Positions 37,429-49,727 of a stretch of DNA of 64,000 nt are shown here, in pieces. Location of the stretch: positions 19,118,694-19,182,693 of the forward strand of contig BRKX01000014.1 of the NCBI GenBank assembly GCA_026008535.1. The letters run 5' to 3'. This DNA comes from Perilla frutescens (lineage: Eukaryota > Streptophyta > Magnoliopsida > Lamiales > Lamiaceae). Numbering within the stretch: the stretch's first letter is position 1; each line of letters starts with the position of its first letter. Both the position numbers and the translations under genes were made by a program. The notes beneath the pieces are model-generated. The model worked only from the letters and a program-made list of their open reading frames with translations. It ran no database searches and had not been told where the DNA came from.

Positions 37429-38081
37429 AATCGACTCTTTTTTTTACTCTTTTTTTTCGATTTTTCTTCTTTTTTTACTCAAATACAATTGTTGCTGTAA
37501 TCCAACGAACAGAACAAAATAATTTAAAATGTAAAACGAACGATAAAAGAAACGGATCCTACACAATGCTCTAGCTCTCACTCGCGTGTATGCACTCGTG
37601 TATCACTCAAATTGGCTTTTTTTTAAACTTGATTGATCTCACCTCTCTGCCTTTTACCACTTAAATTCCTCTCCACAGAAATTCACCAACCTCACAACCA
37701 CACCAAATAAGACTAGAACAACTTATCCGAGCAGTACCAACAATGTCACCACAATTTTTCATGTTTTTTTTTCACAATACTAATATTACTCAAATCACTC
37801 CAAAACACCAAAATACAGCTTCCCAAACAATATATATCAATACCACAAAATGCCCAAAATTTTCTACTGAAAATTCAAAAAAATTCAAAATTTCGCGAAA
37901 AAAAATTCGACTTTTCTACGGATGATCTATAAGCCTCCGGGAACCTAAATAACAAAATGAAAATCAACGAAATGGCAAAAAAATTTCCCGCCTTTTTACA
38001 CTTTTTTTATTTTTTTTAAATCAGTGTCTTTTCTCTTTTTTGTGTTGATTCGACTTTTGCTCTCTTTTTTTTAATATGTGA
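37429..38081 (-). other. Leader region without a visible primer-binding site
   Basis: AT-rich sequence between gag and the truncated LTR, with runs of A and T. No TGGTATC or TGGCGCC-type primer-binding site could be found next to the LTR edge at 38082. Confidence 0.6.
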
Positions 38082-38790
38082 GAAACATGAACCCAAAATA
38101 TAATTGGTGATGCCACAAACAGCTATGGATGGCCTGCTTGATAAGTCGTGAGAATCCCATGGTGTGTGCGTGAGAAATAGAGAATTCTCCAGAGAGAAAT
38201 AACTCGCAAGAAATAAAATTATATTATGATTCAACTGTCTGGAATTACAGAGGAATAACCCTTATATAGTTGGGTCCTAAAATAAATAATCCATAAATAA
38301 AATCCTAAAAGAAATGGGGAACAAAACATAAAAATACGCCCATCCTCGCCCTAATTGGGCACGACACGGGGTCACTCGCACCCCGGGTCGCGCTGTAACT
38401 CGCGCTCAGTCCAAAGGCAAACAGGTCGCGGGCGCAACCGGATCACTCGTGCCTCGGGTCGTGCTGTAGCTCGCGCCCGTGCCGAAGCCAAACAAGTCGC
38501 GGGCGCGACCGGCTCCACTCGCGCTGTAGCTCACGCCAACGGGCGTGAGCGGTTGCTCGTGTCCCGACTCGTGTTGTAGCTCATGCCAGTCCGTTCTACA
38601 GCTCAAGATCACTATCTTCCACTTAAGCTCGGTGTCCTCTCCCTCCACAGGTCGTTTGGACGACTCTTGGCTCCAGACCTCTTGAATGAATCCATTGAGG
38701 CTCTCCTTGAACCTCTTAGCCCCGGATCTAGTCACCGGTCCCTCAAGCACCCTAATTGGGTCAAGTCCTTCCTCGACTCGGGTCGTATCA
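38082..38790 (-). repeat. 5' LTR of the minus-strand element, truncated
   Basis: 709 bp matching 32178-32902. The outer end, GGTCGTATCA, is intact and next to the duplication GGTCC. The inner end lacks the counterpart of 32059-32177 (about 119 bp) and the primer-binding site, so a deletion removed the LTR-leader junction. Confidence 0.85.
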
Positions 38791-38795
38791 GGTCC

Positions 38796-38905
38796 CCTCG
38801 ACTCAGCTTGCTGGAACCTGCTTGAAGTTCAAGTTTGTTTATTTGTTTCATTTCAATTATTTGTACTCGTTCATCTTCTACTCCTTTTCTGTTCTTCTAC
38901 ACTTC
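38796..38905 (+). mobile_element. Right fragment of an older LTR-like sequence
   Basis: Continues from 32058 across the minus-strand insertion. It is pyrimidine-rich U5-like sequence ending near TTCTACACTTC. AGATT follows at 38906 and also stands before 15224, a possible 5-bp duplication, but the end would then lack the usual CA. Similar sequence might extend to about 38995. Confidence 0.3.
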
Positions 38906-39001
38906 AGATTGTATTGTATTCCAGAAAGATATAAGAAGTTTAATTAACATATTCTGTTAATATCAATCCTTGCATTGTCAATTTAGGTGTTTATCACGTT
39001 C

Positions 39002-39790
39002 ATTGAGTCCCTAATGCCATGTTTTCAGCAACTGGAGAACAAGGTTGCCTATTTGCTGAGAGAGGCGAGGCCTGCTTAACATCCCTCCTTCCCCGGCGTA
39101 CGAGGGTCTTCATCCTGCATTGGTACCATTCCCATGAATAAGGATGACTTTGAGGATGAATTAGAATTTCTCGACTGGTACAACACGCCCAAGTCTCCCC
39201 TCTGGTAAGCCGGTCAGCCATATATGTGTGTGTGTGTGCACGCGCGCGCTCAACTCTTACACACTCTAGATGATATCTTCATCATGATTCTATGTCTTGT
39301 TATAAATGTGATGTTAAATGCAAGGGCGGCATCCGTTCCTCTCAAAGGTGGTGAGGGTATTGAAGTTGGCCATGGGTGGTTCAAGTTCATCTTACATAAG
39401 GAGCTGCATATGTCCGTTGCGGTAGTTAATGAGTTGCACCTGACTGTTGAGTACTTATTAATTTTTTGATTAATAGTTGTCTTTCGGGACTTGCAGCACA
39501 TGGACACCATCCTCCATCTCCTCTGCTGCATCTTCAAGCACAATGAGAGTTCCATGGTTAGGGATTGGAGCCTGCTGGAATCCTCGTGTTGGGTAAGCTA
39601 TGTATCCATACAATTTCTCATGACTAAATCTGCCCTCAATTTCCTAATTGATCTGCGTAAAATCCGATTGGTCATTCATGCAGGATGCACTCCGTCAGGT
39701 GCACTATGAAGATTGCCGCGTTGCAATGATGCCTCACATTATGGGTTAGAAGTTTGGCCAAGGTTCCCTTCAGAAAGCCCAAGCGAGTAG
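39002..39790 (+). pseudogene. Exon-like remnants of an unknown gene
   Basis: Three exon-like blocks on the plus strand. At 39002-39207 FQQLENKVAYLLREARPA is followed by a stop, then DDFEDELEFLDWYNTPKSPL and a GTAAGC donor. At 39498-39593, after a TTGCAG acceptor, comes HMDTILHLLCCIFKHNESSM with SLLESSCW and another GTAAGC donor. At 39684-39749, after an ATGCAG acceptor, comes DALRQVHYEDCRVAMMPHIM, then a stop. The middle block recalls the proteins with Ulp1-like protease domains found in some plant transposons, but that is a weak guess. At least two stops make it a relic. Confidence 0.35.
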
Positions 39791-40599
39791 GTCTTGTTCT
39801 TTTGGTGTGTGTCTGTTGGTTGTTAATATGTTGTTTATACATGTTAGTCGAAGGTAGCGGAACCTCTTTTTGTAGAATTAAACTGTCCTGGAATTCTGGA
39901 GATTCGGTACACTGTTAGGTTGTGTAAATTTATGATATTTTGGACCATTTCTGAATGGCTGGTGCCTCATGTGGTGATGATGATGTCTGATCTGTAAGGC
40001 TCTTGATGGTTCGCGTTTAATCCTACATTATGTGAGAGGAATTTCCAATTCTAGTCCGTGTTGAATTGTACATTTTCTTCATTAGGTACTAATTCTCATG
40101 AATTCTTTTACCTATTATTGTGATCGAGTCTAGTATTTTGATTATTTTGGTTGTTATTTGATTGTGTTAGATAGATACGTGTTTGAAAAATCCTTGGAGT
40201 AGTATTAGACTTTGTTTTCGTTCGATCACGATGGAATTGAACTAGTAATAGTACCGCAATGTATCATATTCACTGCATCCTAACTCACTAGATTATCCTT
40301 ATAAATGTGATGCACTGGAATATTATTAGACAGACAAACATGATCAAGGTTTTATAATTGAATTTTTCTGCAGATGTATTCCGTTTCATGTTCGTCTCAG
40401 ATTCAAAATTCATATCGATATTCGTAAGATGTTCGATGTGGTGAGAAGTTTCACTGTACTCAAATTCAATTAATGATTCATAGAATTATGATGTGAGAAT
40501 CTTGTACTGGGATAGTAATAATGAAATTTAATAAAATTTACTTCAAATACGCACGCTTCATTAGACAACGTACCTAGTTACTTGACACTTGGCAACTTA
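39791..40599. other. Spacer
   Basis: No gene-like signal; moderately AT-rich unique-looking sequence between two gene relics. Confidence 0.6.
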
Positions 40600-40614
40600 T
40601 AGAACAGAATTCAA

Positions 40615-40860
40615 GTGATCATGTTGTGGGCGGTGCCGGATTCCGTGAAGCTGAATCCGTTGAAGACAATGAGCAAGACGCTGGGGATGAACATCACGAG
40701 CTCGACTTGCTTGACGACTGGATCGGACGTGCTGAAGCAAGCGGGAGTCACTGATATAAACAAATGGAGTTGCTTGTGGATCACCATTGCTTTGGGATTC
40801 TTCTTTAGAATTTTGTTCTATTTTGCGCTCTTGATTGGGAGCAAGAACAAAAGAAGCTGA
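40615..40860 (+). pseudogene. 3' fragment of an ABCG half-transporter gene
   Basis: About 75 codons from VPDSVKLNPLKTMSKTLGMN through LTTGSDVLKQAGVT to ITIALGFFFRILFYFALLIG and SKNKRS with a TGA stop. This is the last extracellular loop and final membrane helix of plant ABCG half-transporters of the ABCG1/2/6/16 type, which export suberin or cutin precursors. Those proteins are about 700 residues and usually intronless. Everything upstream, including the ATP-binding domain, is missing; 40580-40614 does not continue the homology in frame. It is therefore a truncated copy, moved by duplication or left by deletion. The family call is from recalled motif similarity. Confidence 0.8.
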
Positions 40861-42139
40861 TCGATGAAAGATTTGTGGTTAATTGGATTAAGAATCAATT
40901 GTTTGAAGCTAGCTTTCTTGTGTAATCTATGATCATCAGTTGTTAATTTGTTGTGAGAGTTTGTACACAATGGATTGTGTTAGTGTCGAGCAGATCTTTA
41001 ACGGATCATGTTCCTATTTGACCTTATCGTGTTGACCCATTAACTACTCGACACGCACGAATTGCCACCCTTAATTACAACATGTACACTTATGTTGACA
41101 ATACAAATTCTTTACTTTTATCTTTTTTTTTCATTTTATCATATCACATTTATGATACAATAAACGTAATATGTTTTAATAAATCAAATAGAATGTCCTA
41201 TTTAAAATTTAGGTTAAAAGTGAGAAATTAAGTGTGCCTAACTTATGCACAATTAAATTTCGTAGGCTTTTGACTTAATTAGAACCAAAACTTAGAGAGC
41301 TACTATTTTAGACTTTTTAACTACTAAACAAATTTTCTCACATCAGCACAAACACAACAATTATCATTAACTCTTTTTTTTACTTTTCTGGAAAAACTGT
41401 ACAGGTGGTATGTGCATCTTCCTTTGCATCATACCTTCTCGATTAAAGTATTTACAACAATTTACTGGAATATGGCATGGGTATGTGAAATTTAGACAAG
41501 TGGTGTTATATTTATATATTAATGGCATTTAATTAAAATGTATGTCATGGTCAATGAAGCACACATAAATGATAAATTAAGCTGCACCACTAATGCATAA
41601 TTGAGATTAAGTAAGAGTGAAAGGGAGATGAGATGGGCAGTCATGTTACACGTTAGGTGATTTAACAACTACCTTTACTTCACTTGTACACCCTTTATCC
41701 TTTTCTCTTTTCTTTATTGTAATTTTATATTATTAGTATACTCATATTTATGACATCAGCACCACGCGCATGTAATGAAAAACGAGATTGAAACACGAAA
41801 CACTTTAGAAACATTCATAAGCTTATATATGACATGAAACGGACACTGTAATTTTCAGCACCCTCACTCATTTCCCTTCCTAGCCAAGTCAAAATAATTA
41901 CACCAGAGTTATTTTTTGCAAGTTGCAAATAAATTTAGTAAAGCAAAAGCTGCAAGAGAAAATTGAACAACAATTAATGAGCTGCATTGCTAGTAAGAGA
42001 AGTTAATTAATGTGTTCCAAAATCAAGAAATGCAAGCTTCTGATCGATTACATGGAAAGGAGAATTTGAAAAAATGTGAAAACTGCAACTTCAATATTCA
42101 TAATTTCTGCTGATGATAACACTTGAAGAATTTCCTGCA

Positions 42140-42140
<1 letters not shown>
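40861..42140. other. Spacer downstream of the zinc-finger gene
   Basis: No gene. 40980-41074 ends in GAATTGCCACCCTTA, which looks like a hAT terminus, but no partner end or 8-bp duplication was found. The rest is AT-rich. The 3' untranslated region of the zinc-finger gene may reach into 42000-42219. Confidence 0.5.

Positions 42141-42142
<2 letters not shown>

Positions 42143-42174
<32 letters not shown>
42143..42174. repeat. (TA)n in the zinc-finger gene 3' flank
   Basis: About 16 TA units, 46 bp beyond the stop codon and so probably transcribed as part of the 3' untranslated region. Confidence 0.95.
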
Positions 42175-42176
<2 letters not shown>

Positions 42177-42219
42177 TATGAAGTATGTGAATGAATCTAT
42201 ACATTTATATGTCATTCAA

Positions 42220-43374
42220 TCAGCTAGAGGAGAGCAAGGTGAGCAATGGCTCGTGCTGGTGTTTGTGAGTATTTCCAATCCACCATGGCTTGAAGTCATT
42301 GCAATCTTCCTCAAGTGGAGCAGGCAAGTTGAGATCAATAAAACCGCGAATTTGTGGGATTCGTCTCTCAGTAGTAAGAGATGGATGAGTAGTGTTGTTA
42401 GCGTGATCAGTGATCATGTGTGAGCGTTTATGACCACCTAAAGCTTGGCCTGATGGGAAAATCTTGAAGCAAATTGGGCAATGATGCTCTTTACTCTTCT
42501 TGCATTCGATGTTTTCTTCTTGTGCAGGAGTTTCATGGCTGCTTGTAGTTGTTGGAGCACAGCAGCCTTTGAACTTCTTGTGGCTGGCTCTGTGCCCACC
42601 AAGAGCTTGGTATGAAGGAAATCCCTTCTTGCAAATTATGCATGTGAATTTGTGGTTTTTCTTCTTGTTATGATCTGATGATGATCCAAATGGATTCTTG
42701 ATCATCAAAGTCTTGGGAGAGGTAACTTCTTCTTCACACTCAAAATATTTCTCACTGCTTTTCAACCTCTTTCTTGGAGCTCTGAACTCTGCCTCATTCA
42801 GAAACTTGAACTTGACATCAGCACTACTACTTTTCGTGTCATCGCTGCATGAAACCTTAGGTGTTTTCTTCCCATCTAAGGACTCAAAAACAGAACTCAT
42901 ACTATCCATAGACAGCAATATCAAACTCAAAGCCACCTCCTCCTGTTCTTGCTGATCGGTGTTGGTGTGCCTTTTAGGCCTGTGTGATCGCTTCCTCCTG
43001 CACAATGCTGCTTCGCTGTCTGATGATAGGTTATCAGAGATCGGTTTGTGATCATCACTCCATGAATCTCCTTGTTCAATCACAGAGTGGCATTTCATGT
43101 GCCCAAACAAAGCTTTCCAAGAATGGAAAGTTTTGCCACATTCCTTGCACACTTTGCTGTCTGAGATTTTTCTCGTCTTCTTTGGATTGTAGCCGTCTTC
43201 GACTGAAAGATCGATACGACCGTTGTGTTTGTGTTTGGTGAGAGGAGGGAGTTTCTTCTCGCTTGATGAAATGTTGATCAAATGAGACCTCATGTGGCCT
43301 CCCAATGATCTCCCACAGGGGAACATTTTGTAGCAGAATTTGCACCTATGTTTCGATTTCTGATCCTCCTCCAT
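42220..43374 (-). CDS. C2H2 zinc-finger transcription repressor, ZAT1/4/9-like
   Basis: A single exon of 384 residues. Four C2H2 fingers are intact: Cys11/Cys14/His27/His31, Cys76/Cys79/His92/His96, Cys245/Cys248/His261/His265 and Cys299/Cys302/His315/His319. The last two have the plant-specific QALGGH helix; the first has RSLGGH and the second KALFGH. A basic stretch at 126-135 (RRKRSHRPKR) is a likely nuclear signal. A leucine-rich block at 145-156 (EEVALSLILLSM) resembles the L-box. IDLNLPAP at 346-353 holds the DLNL EAR motif used for corepressor recruitment. The family binds DNA in the nucleus and represses genes, often in stress responses. I chose the ATG at 43374 (MEEDQKSKHRC) because it starts at the conserved finger. 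The frame stays open upstream through a (CT)50 tract to 43512. Confidence 0.93.
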   Translation of the reverse strand: MEEDQKSKHRCKFCYKMFPCGRSLGGHMRSHLINISSSEKKLPPLTKHKHNGRIDLSVEDGYNPKKTRKISDSKVCKECGKTFHSWKALFGHMKCHSVIEQGDSWSDDHKPISDNLSSDSEAALCRRKRSHRPKRHTNTDQQEQEEVALSLILLSMDSMSSVFESLDGKKTPKVSCSDDTKSSSADVKFKFLNEAEFRAPRKRLKSSEKYFECEEEVTSPKTLMIKNPFGSSSDHNKKKNHKFTCIICKKGFPSYQALGGHRASHKKFKGCCAPTTTSSHETPAQEENIECKKSKEHHCPICFKIFPSGQALGGHKRSHMITDHANNTTHPSLTTERRIPQIRGFIDLNLPAPLEEDCNDFKPWWIGNTHKHQHEPLLTLLSSS

Positions 43375-43406
43375 AACTACTCCAATTAATTGCTCCAAAA
43401 CTGAAT

Positions 43407-43972
<566 letters not shown>

Positions 43973-44034
<62 letters not shown>
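43973..44034. repeat. (TC)31 microsatellite
   Basis: A pure 62-bp TC tract about 600 bp upstream of the zinc-finger start codon. It lies in the opposite orientation to the GA tract at 43409. Confidence 0.97.
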
Positions 44035-44037
<3 letters not shown>

Positions 44038-44102
44038 AGTCACAACCATGCATGAAAACGAAGATAAAAGGCACTTGAACTATTAAAATAGTAAACAATA
44101 TA

Positions 44103-44364
44103 CTCCCTCCCTCCCATAATTATAGTCCACTTCTCATTTTCACACAGATTAAGAAATCACATTTAATATGTATTGAAAATATACAATTTACAATAATTAT
44201 CCTATATTGTCCTTATTTTTTACTATATTAATTGCATTCATACTATATTAAATAGGGTTATATTTGTAAAATAATATTTAAATACAATCCCAATTTAGAA
44301 TAGGACTATAATTTTGGGACATCCCAATAAGGAATAATGGACTATAATTTTGGGACGGAGGGAG
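44103..44364. mobile_element. Stowaway-type MITE
   Basis: 262 bp from CTCCCTCCCTCCCATAATTA to ATTTTGGGACGGAGGGAG, with inverted ends and flanking TA (44101-44102, 44365-44366). The CTCCCTCCGT end is the classic plant Stowaway terminus. It is a different subfamily from the three at 9.9-12.9 kb. Confidence 0.88.
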
Positions 44365-44366
44365 TA

Positions 44367-46010
44367 TATAGTATTATTTATTATTCTCATTTTACCAACA
44401 CTAAGCTCTATATAAGAAATTAATGACATTATCAATGGCTATTCGAGTGAGGGATGAAATACAGTTATAATAGGGCGATTATTTGACCCCAAAAAACAAA
44501 AGCAAAACAAATTGAAGGAAAGAAATTAAAGATAGCAGCACATGTATGATGTACTCCAACTACGAATCACACGCCAGCAATCCAAGGGCAGTTAGCTTTC
44601 TTGTGAAGTTAATCTGACGGCTGAAAATCAAAGGAGAGAATAAATCTTGAAATTAATTATATATATCTTGTAGTATTAATAAAGAAATAAAAACTATTCT
44701 TTCCTTTGTCTTCCCAAATGAAAGATGGGAAATTCCACTCTTTGTTTTTGGAAGTTATTCTGTTGGACCTTTTCCCAAATGTAAGTGCTTTCTTCTTGTT
44801 GTTTTTTTTTTTAAATAAAAAAAATAAAAAAATAAAAAAGTTTTTCACAATGTGGGGTGGGCTCCATTTTTAGTTGTCAACAACGCTTCATTTCAGGTTG
44901 CCACTTCGCTCATCTAATTTTATTAGTGAAATCATTTTGGTTTGGATTTAAAGCATAACTCTTAACATCATATTCATACTTATTATATTGATTGATGCAA
45001 ATTCATCTACTCTCATGATTTAATTATCTTGGTGTGAAGGACAATATATGCATGGTGTTTTATGCGATATATAGTATAAAATTTAATTGAGTGGATGTAT
45101 TCATACCCGAACTGCAATTTTTATATAATTTCTTCAACTTGATTTATCTCTGGTTTAGTTAAATTTAAATACGTATCAATTCAATCTGACCAAAGTTCAT
45201 GATGATAAAGTAAATCGAATAATATAGAAGTCAATACTTCACAAAGTCAGTACTCATCCATTTCCCAATAAACTTGTGAGATATATATGCAATTAAAAAT
45301 GACAAGAATTAACCCCGTTGCCAATAAGACAAATTCTCACGTACATCTTATGTATATAAACATTATATCAGTCACCCCAGACCCGAAGAAAAGTATCATA
45401 TTTATTGTACTACTAATTTGTATTTTGTTTTTAAAAAGAAAAAGACAGTGATATTTTTTGTAATTGTTATTACTTTTTTGGATTAAAAATGTATAACTTA
45501 TAATACGAAAAAATATTCATTCTAACATTAAAAAATATCACGCACTCAATCCATATACTGCAAAGTTTGCATGCGTCCCAATGTACATATTGTTGTTTGT
45601 GTACATTAATCTTGATGTATATATAGGAGACCTTCTCTCGCGATAATCATTGCTCTTTCAGTGCGTGAGCTCAAATTTAATCGATCAAATAGGTGGATAG
45701 CTAGAGCATAAGATCATGACTAATTCGGTCACTGTTTTTGCTCTTTTTTATATGTTTATTTATTTTGTTCCTCCTAATAGTCAAGATGGAAATTAAAACA
45801 AGTCAAATTAGATCCATCATATATATATAACAAAAGAAAAATCGAGTTTAATTACGTGTCTAAACTCTAAATGGTTTAGAGTTAGACTGCTCCAACTTTC
45901 GAAAAGGCAAGAGACAAAAACGACGTCATGTCGATATTGAAATATTTGCTTTGTGGGATGAGATCGATCTCAATTTTGGCCAAACTCATTTCAAAAGCGG
46001 CCTACACCAA

Positions 46011-46014
<4 letters not shown>
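44367..46014. other. AT-rich spacer
   Basis: No gene found. It has A/T runs and short open frames without domains. 45600-45760 is slightly richer in GC but has no conserved motif. Confidence 0.65.
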
Positions 46015-46225
<211 letters not shown>

Positions 46226-48175
46226 TAGTTGGAAAAGGGCATTTGGATCCAATTAAGTTGATAATTAATCATGAATACAAGTAAATTGGTTAGTTGTAGT
46301 ATTGATTAGTTGAAAGATAATGCTCCGCCGTAGCTGCATTAATGCCGGCCTTTTTCGGCCGGCTATAAATAATTAACTATTTTGTCATTGCAAAAATCGC
46401 TTAGTTAAAATGCCTTTTTATTTAAATATTTTTGATATCCTCATTTTTAGCCGACATTTTGTTCCAAGATTTAGCTGTACTTAATTTGTCTATCCGATGC
46501 TGCCAATCTTTTGTTTCTTTTTTGAATATTGAAATATATTAATTAAGATGGAATTGAATTATTAAGTGCAGTGTGATTACTAGGAAACATCCCTAAATAG
46601 TTTATTATTTCCTAAACATTTTTGGTCGATTTGTTATAAGCAAGACGCATGTGCATGCACATTGTGTGTGGTGAGTGTTCATGCACTACTACTACGACTA
46701 ATTTCTGTAACATGCAATTCATCATCTTCTGATTGCCTTAATTATGGAATCGGCTCAATAATATGTTTTCTTATTTTTACTTTATTCTTAGGATATTTTC
46801 TTTTCCCTTTTAATGTTCCATCTCCTTTTTATTTTTTTATTGTGTTTTGCTTTGTACTTCACTTTTGTAATATATATTTGTTAAACATAATGAAACAGTG
46901 AATTTTTTACTCATGAGTTCAAATTTCAACGTCTTTTAGATCGAGATACCTTATACGCACTATCAGTATAATAATTTTAGGATTTATAGTTGTGAGTTAG
47001 CGTAATTAACATTTTGTAAAACAAATTAGGCAAACGCCTAATATTCATTCAAACACCAGCTTATATAGGATGTGGACTAGAAATAGTAGCATAGAGTGTG
47101 CGAGTGTGACAATAGTGCTTTTTTTCTTTTTGCTTTTTTTTTTAGAGTGAGTAGCGATTTTCAGTTGCACCTTTCACCCAACTTTGAGGACCACAAGACT
47201 AATTAGGTTATCTACATCACAATCAAAATTGTCTCATGACAAAGTGAAAAGGGAAATAATACCACATAGGGGTAAATTTGTCACTTCACATCGTAAATAA
47301 CATCATCATCATCTCAAGATTAGAAGACCTTTAAATAAATAGACATTTATTAATGTTTAATTTGCTACCATCTACCTTTAATTAAGTTCAGAATATTTTT
47401 ACTATAACAACGCCTCGCAAAATTAGAGCTGGCATAACCTAGCTCAACATGATTTTACTGACTTGCCCCTTAAGCAATGTGTTTGGAACCGCACCAATAT
47501 ATTAAGGCATTAATTAATTATAATATTGATGTCTTGGTCCGGAATTTTAATCCAAAAATCAAAGACAAAGCAGTGATATTCATATTTGCAACTCAACATT
47601 TAATTTGCATATACATACACAAAGTAAATTAAACTTGCATTTTTTTTAATTAATTTCCTAGCTATATATTCGCTTTGTTGCTCCAACTCTTCCAATTAAG
47701 ACTTAATCCTAACATATATTATATATATGTATATGTATCACTACAAAAAGATGGATAACTAATTACTATTAATGGACATGCTAGCTAGGGTTTTGTAAAG
47801 TGAGAGTAGCACATTAATAATGCATTTTAAATCTTATGAATTTGGCTATATATACTTTGGTTAATGGTATAGTAGAATATTATTTTATTATCATGTAAGT
47901 GAACGAAAATTCAAGAGAATAAAAGAAAAGGTTAATGTGGCACCAAAATAATGCCCTTATACCATTATATAATGGGTATATTTGATATTGTAAAAAAAAG
48001 TGTATATTTGATAATTAACCAATAATTAAGAGGTAAAAAAAACTGAAGAAAAATTGATCATTTTACCCACCCCCTCTCCTATAATCTTTAGTCCCAAGTC
48101 AAAGCAAAATATTCCAAGCATGCTCTCATTTTCAGCAAACTAAAAAGCTTTTCCATCAAAGAAACTGTACTCATT

Positions 48176-48177
<2 letters not shown>
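46226..48177. other. AT-rich spacer
   Basis: No gene seen. A GC-rich perfect hairpin lies at 46344-46363. The longest open frame (46662-46901) is hydrophobic by composition and has no recognised domain. Confidence 0.6.
46344..46363. repeat. GC-rich 7-bp hairpin
   Basis: GCCGGCC, six bases, GGCCGGC: a perfect stem in AT-rich DNA. It may be the apex of an old foldback element. There is no sign of function. Confidence 0.75.

Positions 48178-48242
<65 letters not shown>
48178..48242. repeat. (TA)n(GT)n compound microsatellite
   Basis: About 23 TA units followed by nine GT units. Confidence 0.95.
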
Positions 48243-48522
48243 AATAAACTTCAAGAAATCCAGCTTTAAACCCTAGCTAGCTAGTTTATACTTACTAGCC
48301 CACACTATTATTTATTTAGAGCAAAAAAAAAAAAGCCCACACTATTATTTAGAGAAGTCCTTAAGTACTACATATACAATAATTAATTAAGACTATATAT
48401 TTATAATTAATGATTCTATTGCAGATATATATTGTATGTACGTACACCACATCTATAGCATGACGATTGACGATGATATATTTAGTACACAATCAAACAC
48501 AATATTGCAGACTACTGGTAAT

Positions 48523-49727
48523 TAGATGTGCCCATTCTAAATCAGACCGGCGGTATTTAAGTGTTGGTTTGCCGGTTTCCGACGGTTTGCAAACTGTCCG
48601 ACAAACCGTAACCGTAACCTCGTTTATACCGGTTCCGATTTGGGTATCCGGAAACTTATACTGACGGTTTTCCAGTTTTAACCGTACTTTTTGTAAATTG
48701 TTGAATTCACATTTTACGTTTTATTAAATGTATCCAATGTGTCCAGCAAAATTATGTTTGTCTTGCCTAATTAAGTTAATCACAACCATGCATATATTTT
48801 ACTTTAAAATTTCATCGATATTTTAATAAAAAAAAAGACAAAAAAAATTACGATTTAATAATCAGAATTGTAATTTTAAAATGGATTAAATGTGCTTCTA
48901 AACCATAAATTTTATGTGTTTCCTATTTTTATAAAACCTACGCGTTTTTTGCTTTCATCATGAACTTTAAATTGTTACACTAAAAACATAATCTTAATAT
49001 TTTTTGTAAAGGGTAAATTACACTTCAATACTTACATTTTGGGTACTTTTTTAAAAATGACCTACTTTTTCAAATTTAGCAAAATAGTACCCACTTTTTC
49101 AAATATTTTGCAAATCTAACATTTAATCAATTTTACGATCCGAAAATCATACGTAAGTGATTGTATTTTAATATTCATATTTCCCCAACTACATAGAAAA
49201 TATTTATCCAATTAATAAATATTAAATTATAATTAATTGTGTACAATTTTAGGGCCATAAAATTGATTGAAGGTTAGATTTGCAAAAAATTTGAAAAAGT
49301 TGGTACTGTTTTGCTAATTTTGAAAAATGGGTCATTTTTTAAAAATTCCCAAAATGTAGGTATCAAAATATAATTTATCCTTTTGTAAATTTTAAACTAA
49401 TATTGTTTAATAGTTGGAAGAAGGCTAAAAAATAAGAAAGAATAAAAAGGTTAAAAAAGTTATAATGTGATTTTATTTATGCAAATTATAATATGATATT
49501 ATTTAATAGTTCAAATAAAAAAATTAGGAAAAACCGGAAAATCGACCTCAAACCGGACCGTAATTGGCACAAACTGGGAGTTTGACAAACCAGAGATTAC
49601 GTGCGATTTGCAAACCGTAACCATCGACCACCTACGGACGGTGCGACTCCAATTCGTGCATTCCGAAACCGACAAACTGCCGGTTTGTAACCAGAACCGG
49701 TATAAACCAGAATCGTGGGCTGCTCTA
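48523..49727. mobile_element. hAT-type non-autonomous element
   Basis: 1205 bp. The ends are TAGATGTGCCCATT and, complemented, TAGAGCAGCCCACGATTC. Flanking 8-mers are CTGGTAAT (48515-48522) and GTGGTAAT (49728-49735), an 8-bp duplication with one mismatch. Both subterminal regions carry repeated CCGGTTT/AAACCGG-type words (48540-48690 and 49530-49710) in inverted arrangement, as hAT transposase-binding repeats do. No transposase frame remains. A Mutator-type miniature element is nested inside. Confidence 0.8.
49011..49380. mobile_element. Mutator-type MITE nested in the hAT element
   Basis: 370 bp. The left end, GGGTAAATTACACTTCAATA, and the complement of the right end, GGATAAATTATATTTTGATA, align for about 110 bp. 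They share ACATTTTGGG and further blocks such as AAATCTAACMTTYAATCAAT. A perfect 9-bp duplication TTTTGTAAA flanks it (49002-49010, 49381-49389), which is the Mutator-type length. Confidence 0.85.

Larger units (their letters stand above)
32059..38790 (-). mobile_element. Ty3/gypsy chromovirus on the minus strand, degenerate
   Basis: An element of 6.7 kb with LTRs at both ends and a perfect duplication GGTCC (32054-32058, 38791-38795). LTR ends on the minus strand are TGATACGACC and GGATCGCATCA. Reading right to left it encodes gag, protease, RT, RNase H and integrase. A handful of stops and frameshifts break it, fewer than in the Tekay-like element. The pol frame continues into the 3' LTR. 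This, the DLSPFDVGDE tail and the absence of a recognisable chromodomain resemble CRM/Galadriel-type chromoviruses, but I cannot settle the clade by eye. Confidence 0.9.

Noticed and set aside
40980..41074. A hAT-like terminus (GAATTGCCACCCTTA)
   Set aside because: No opposite end and no 8-bp duplication were found, so an element cannot be defined.
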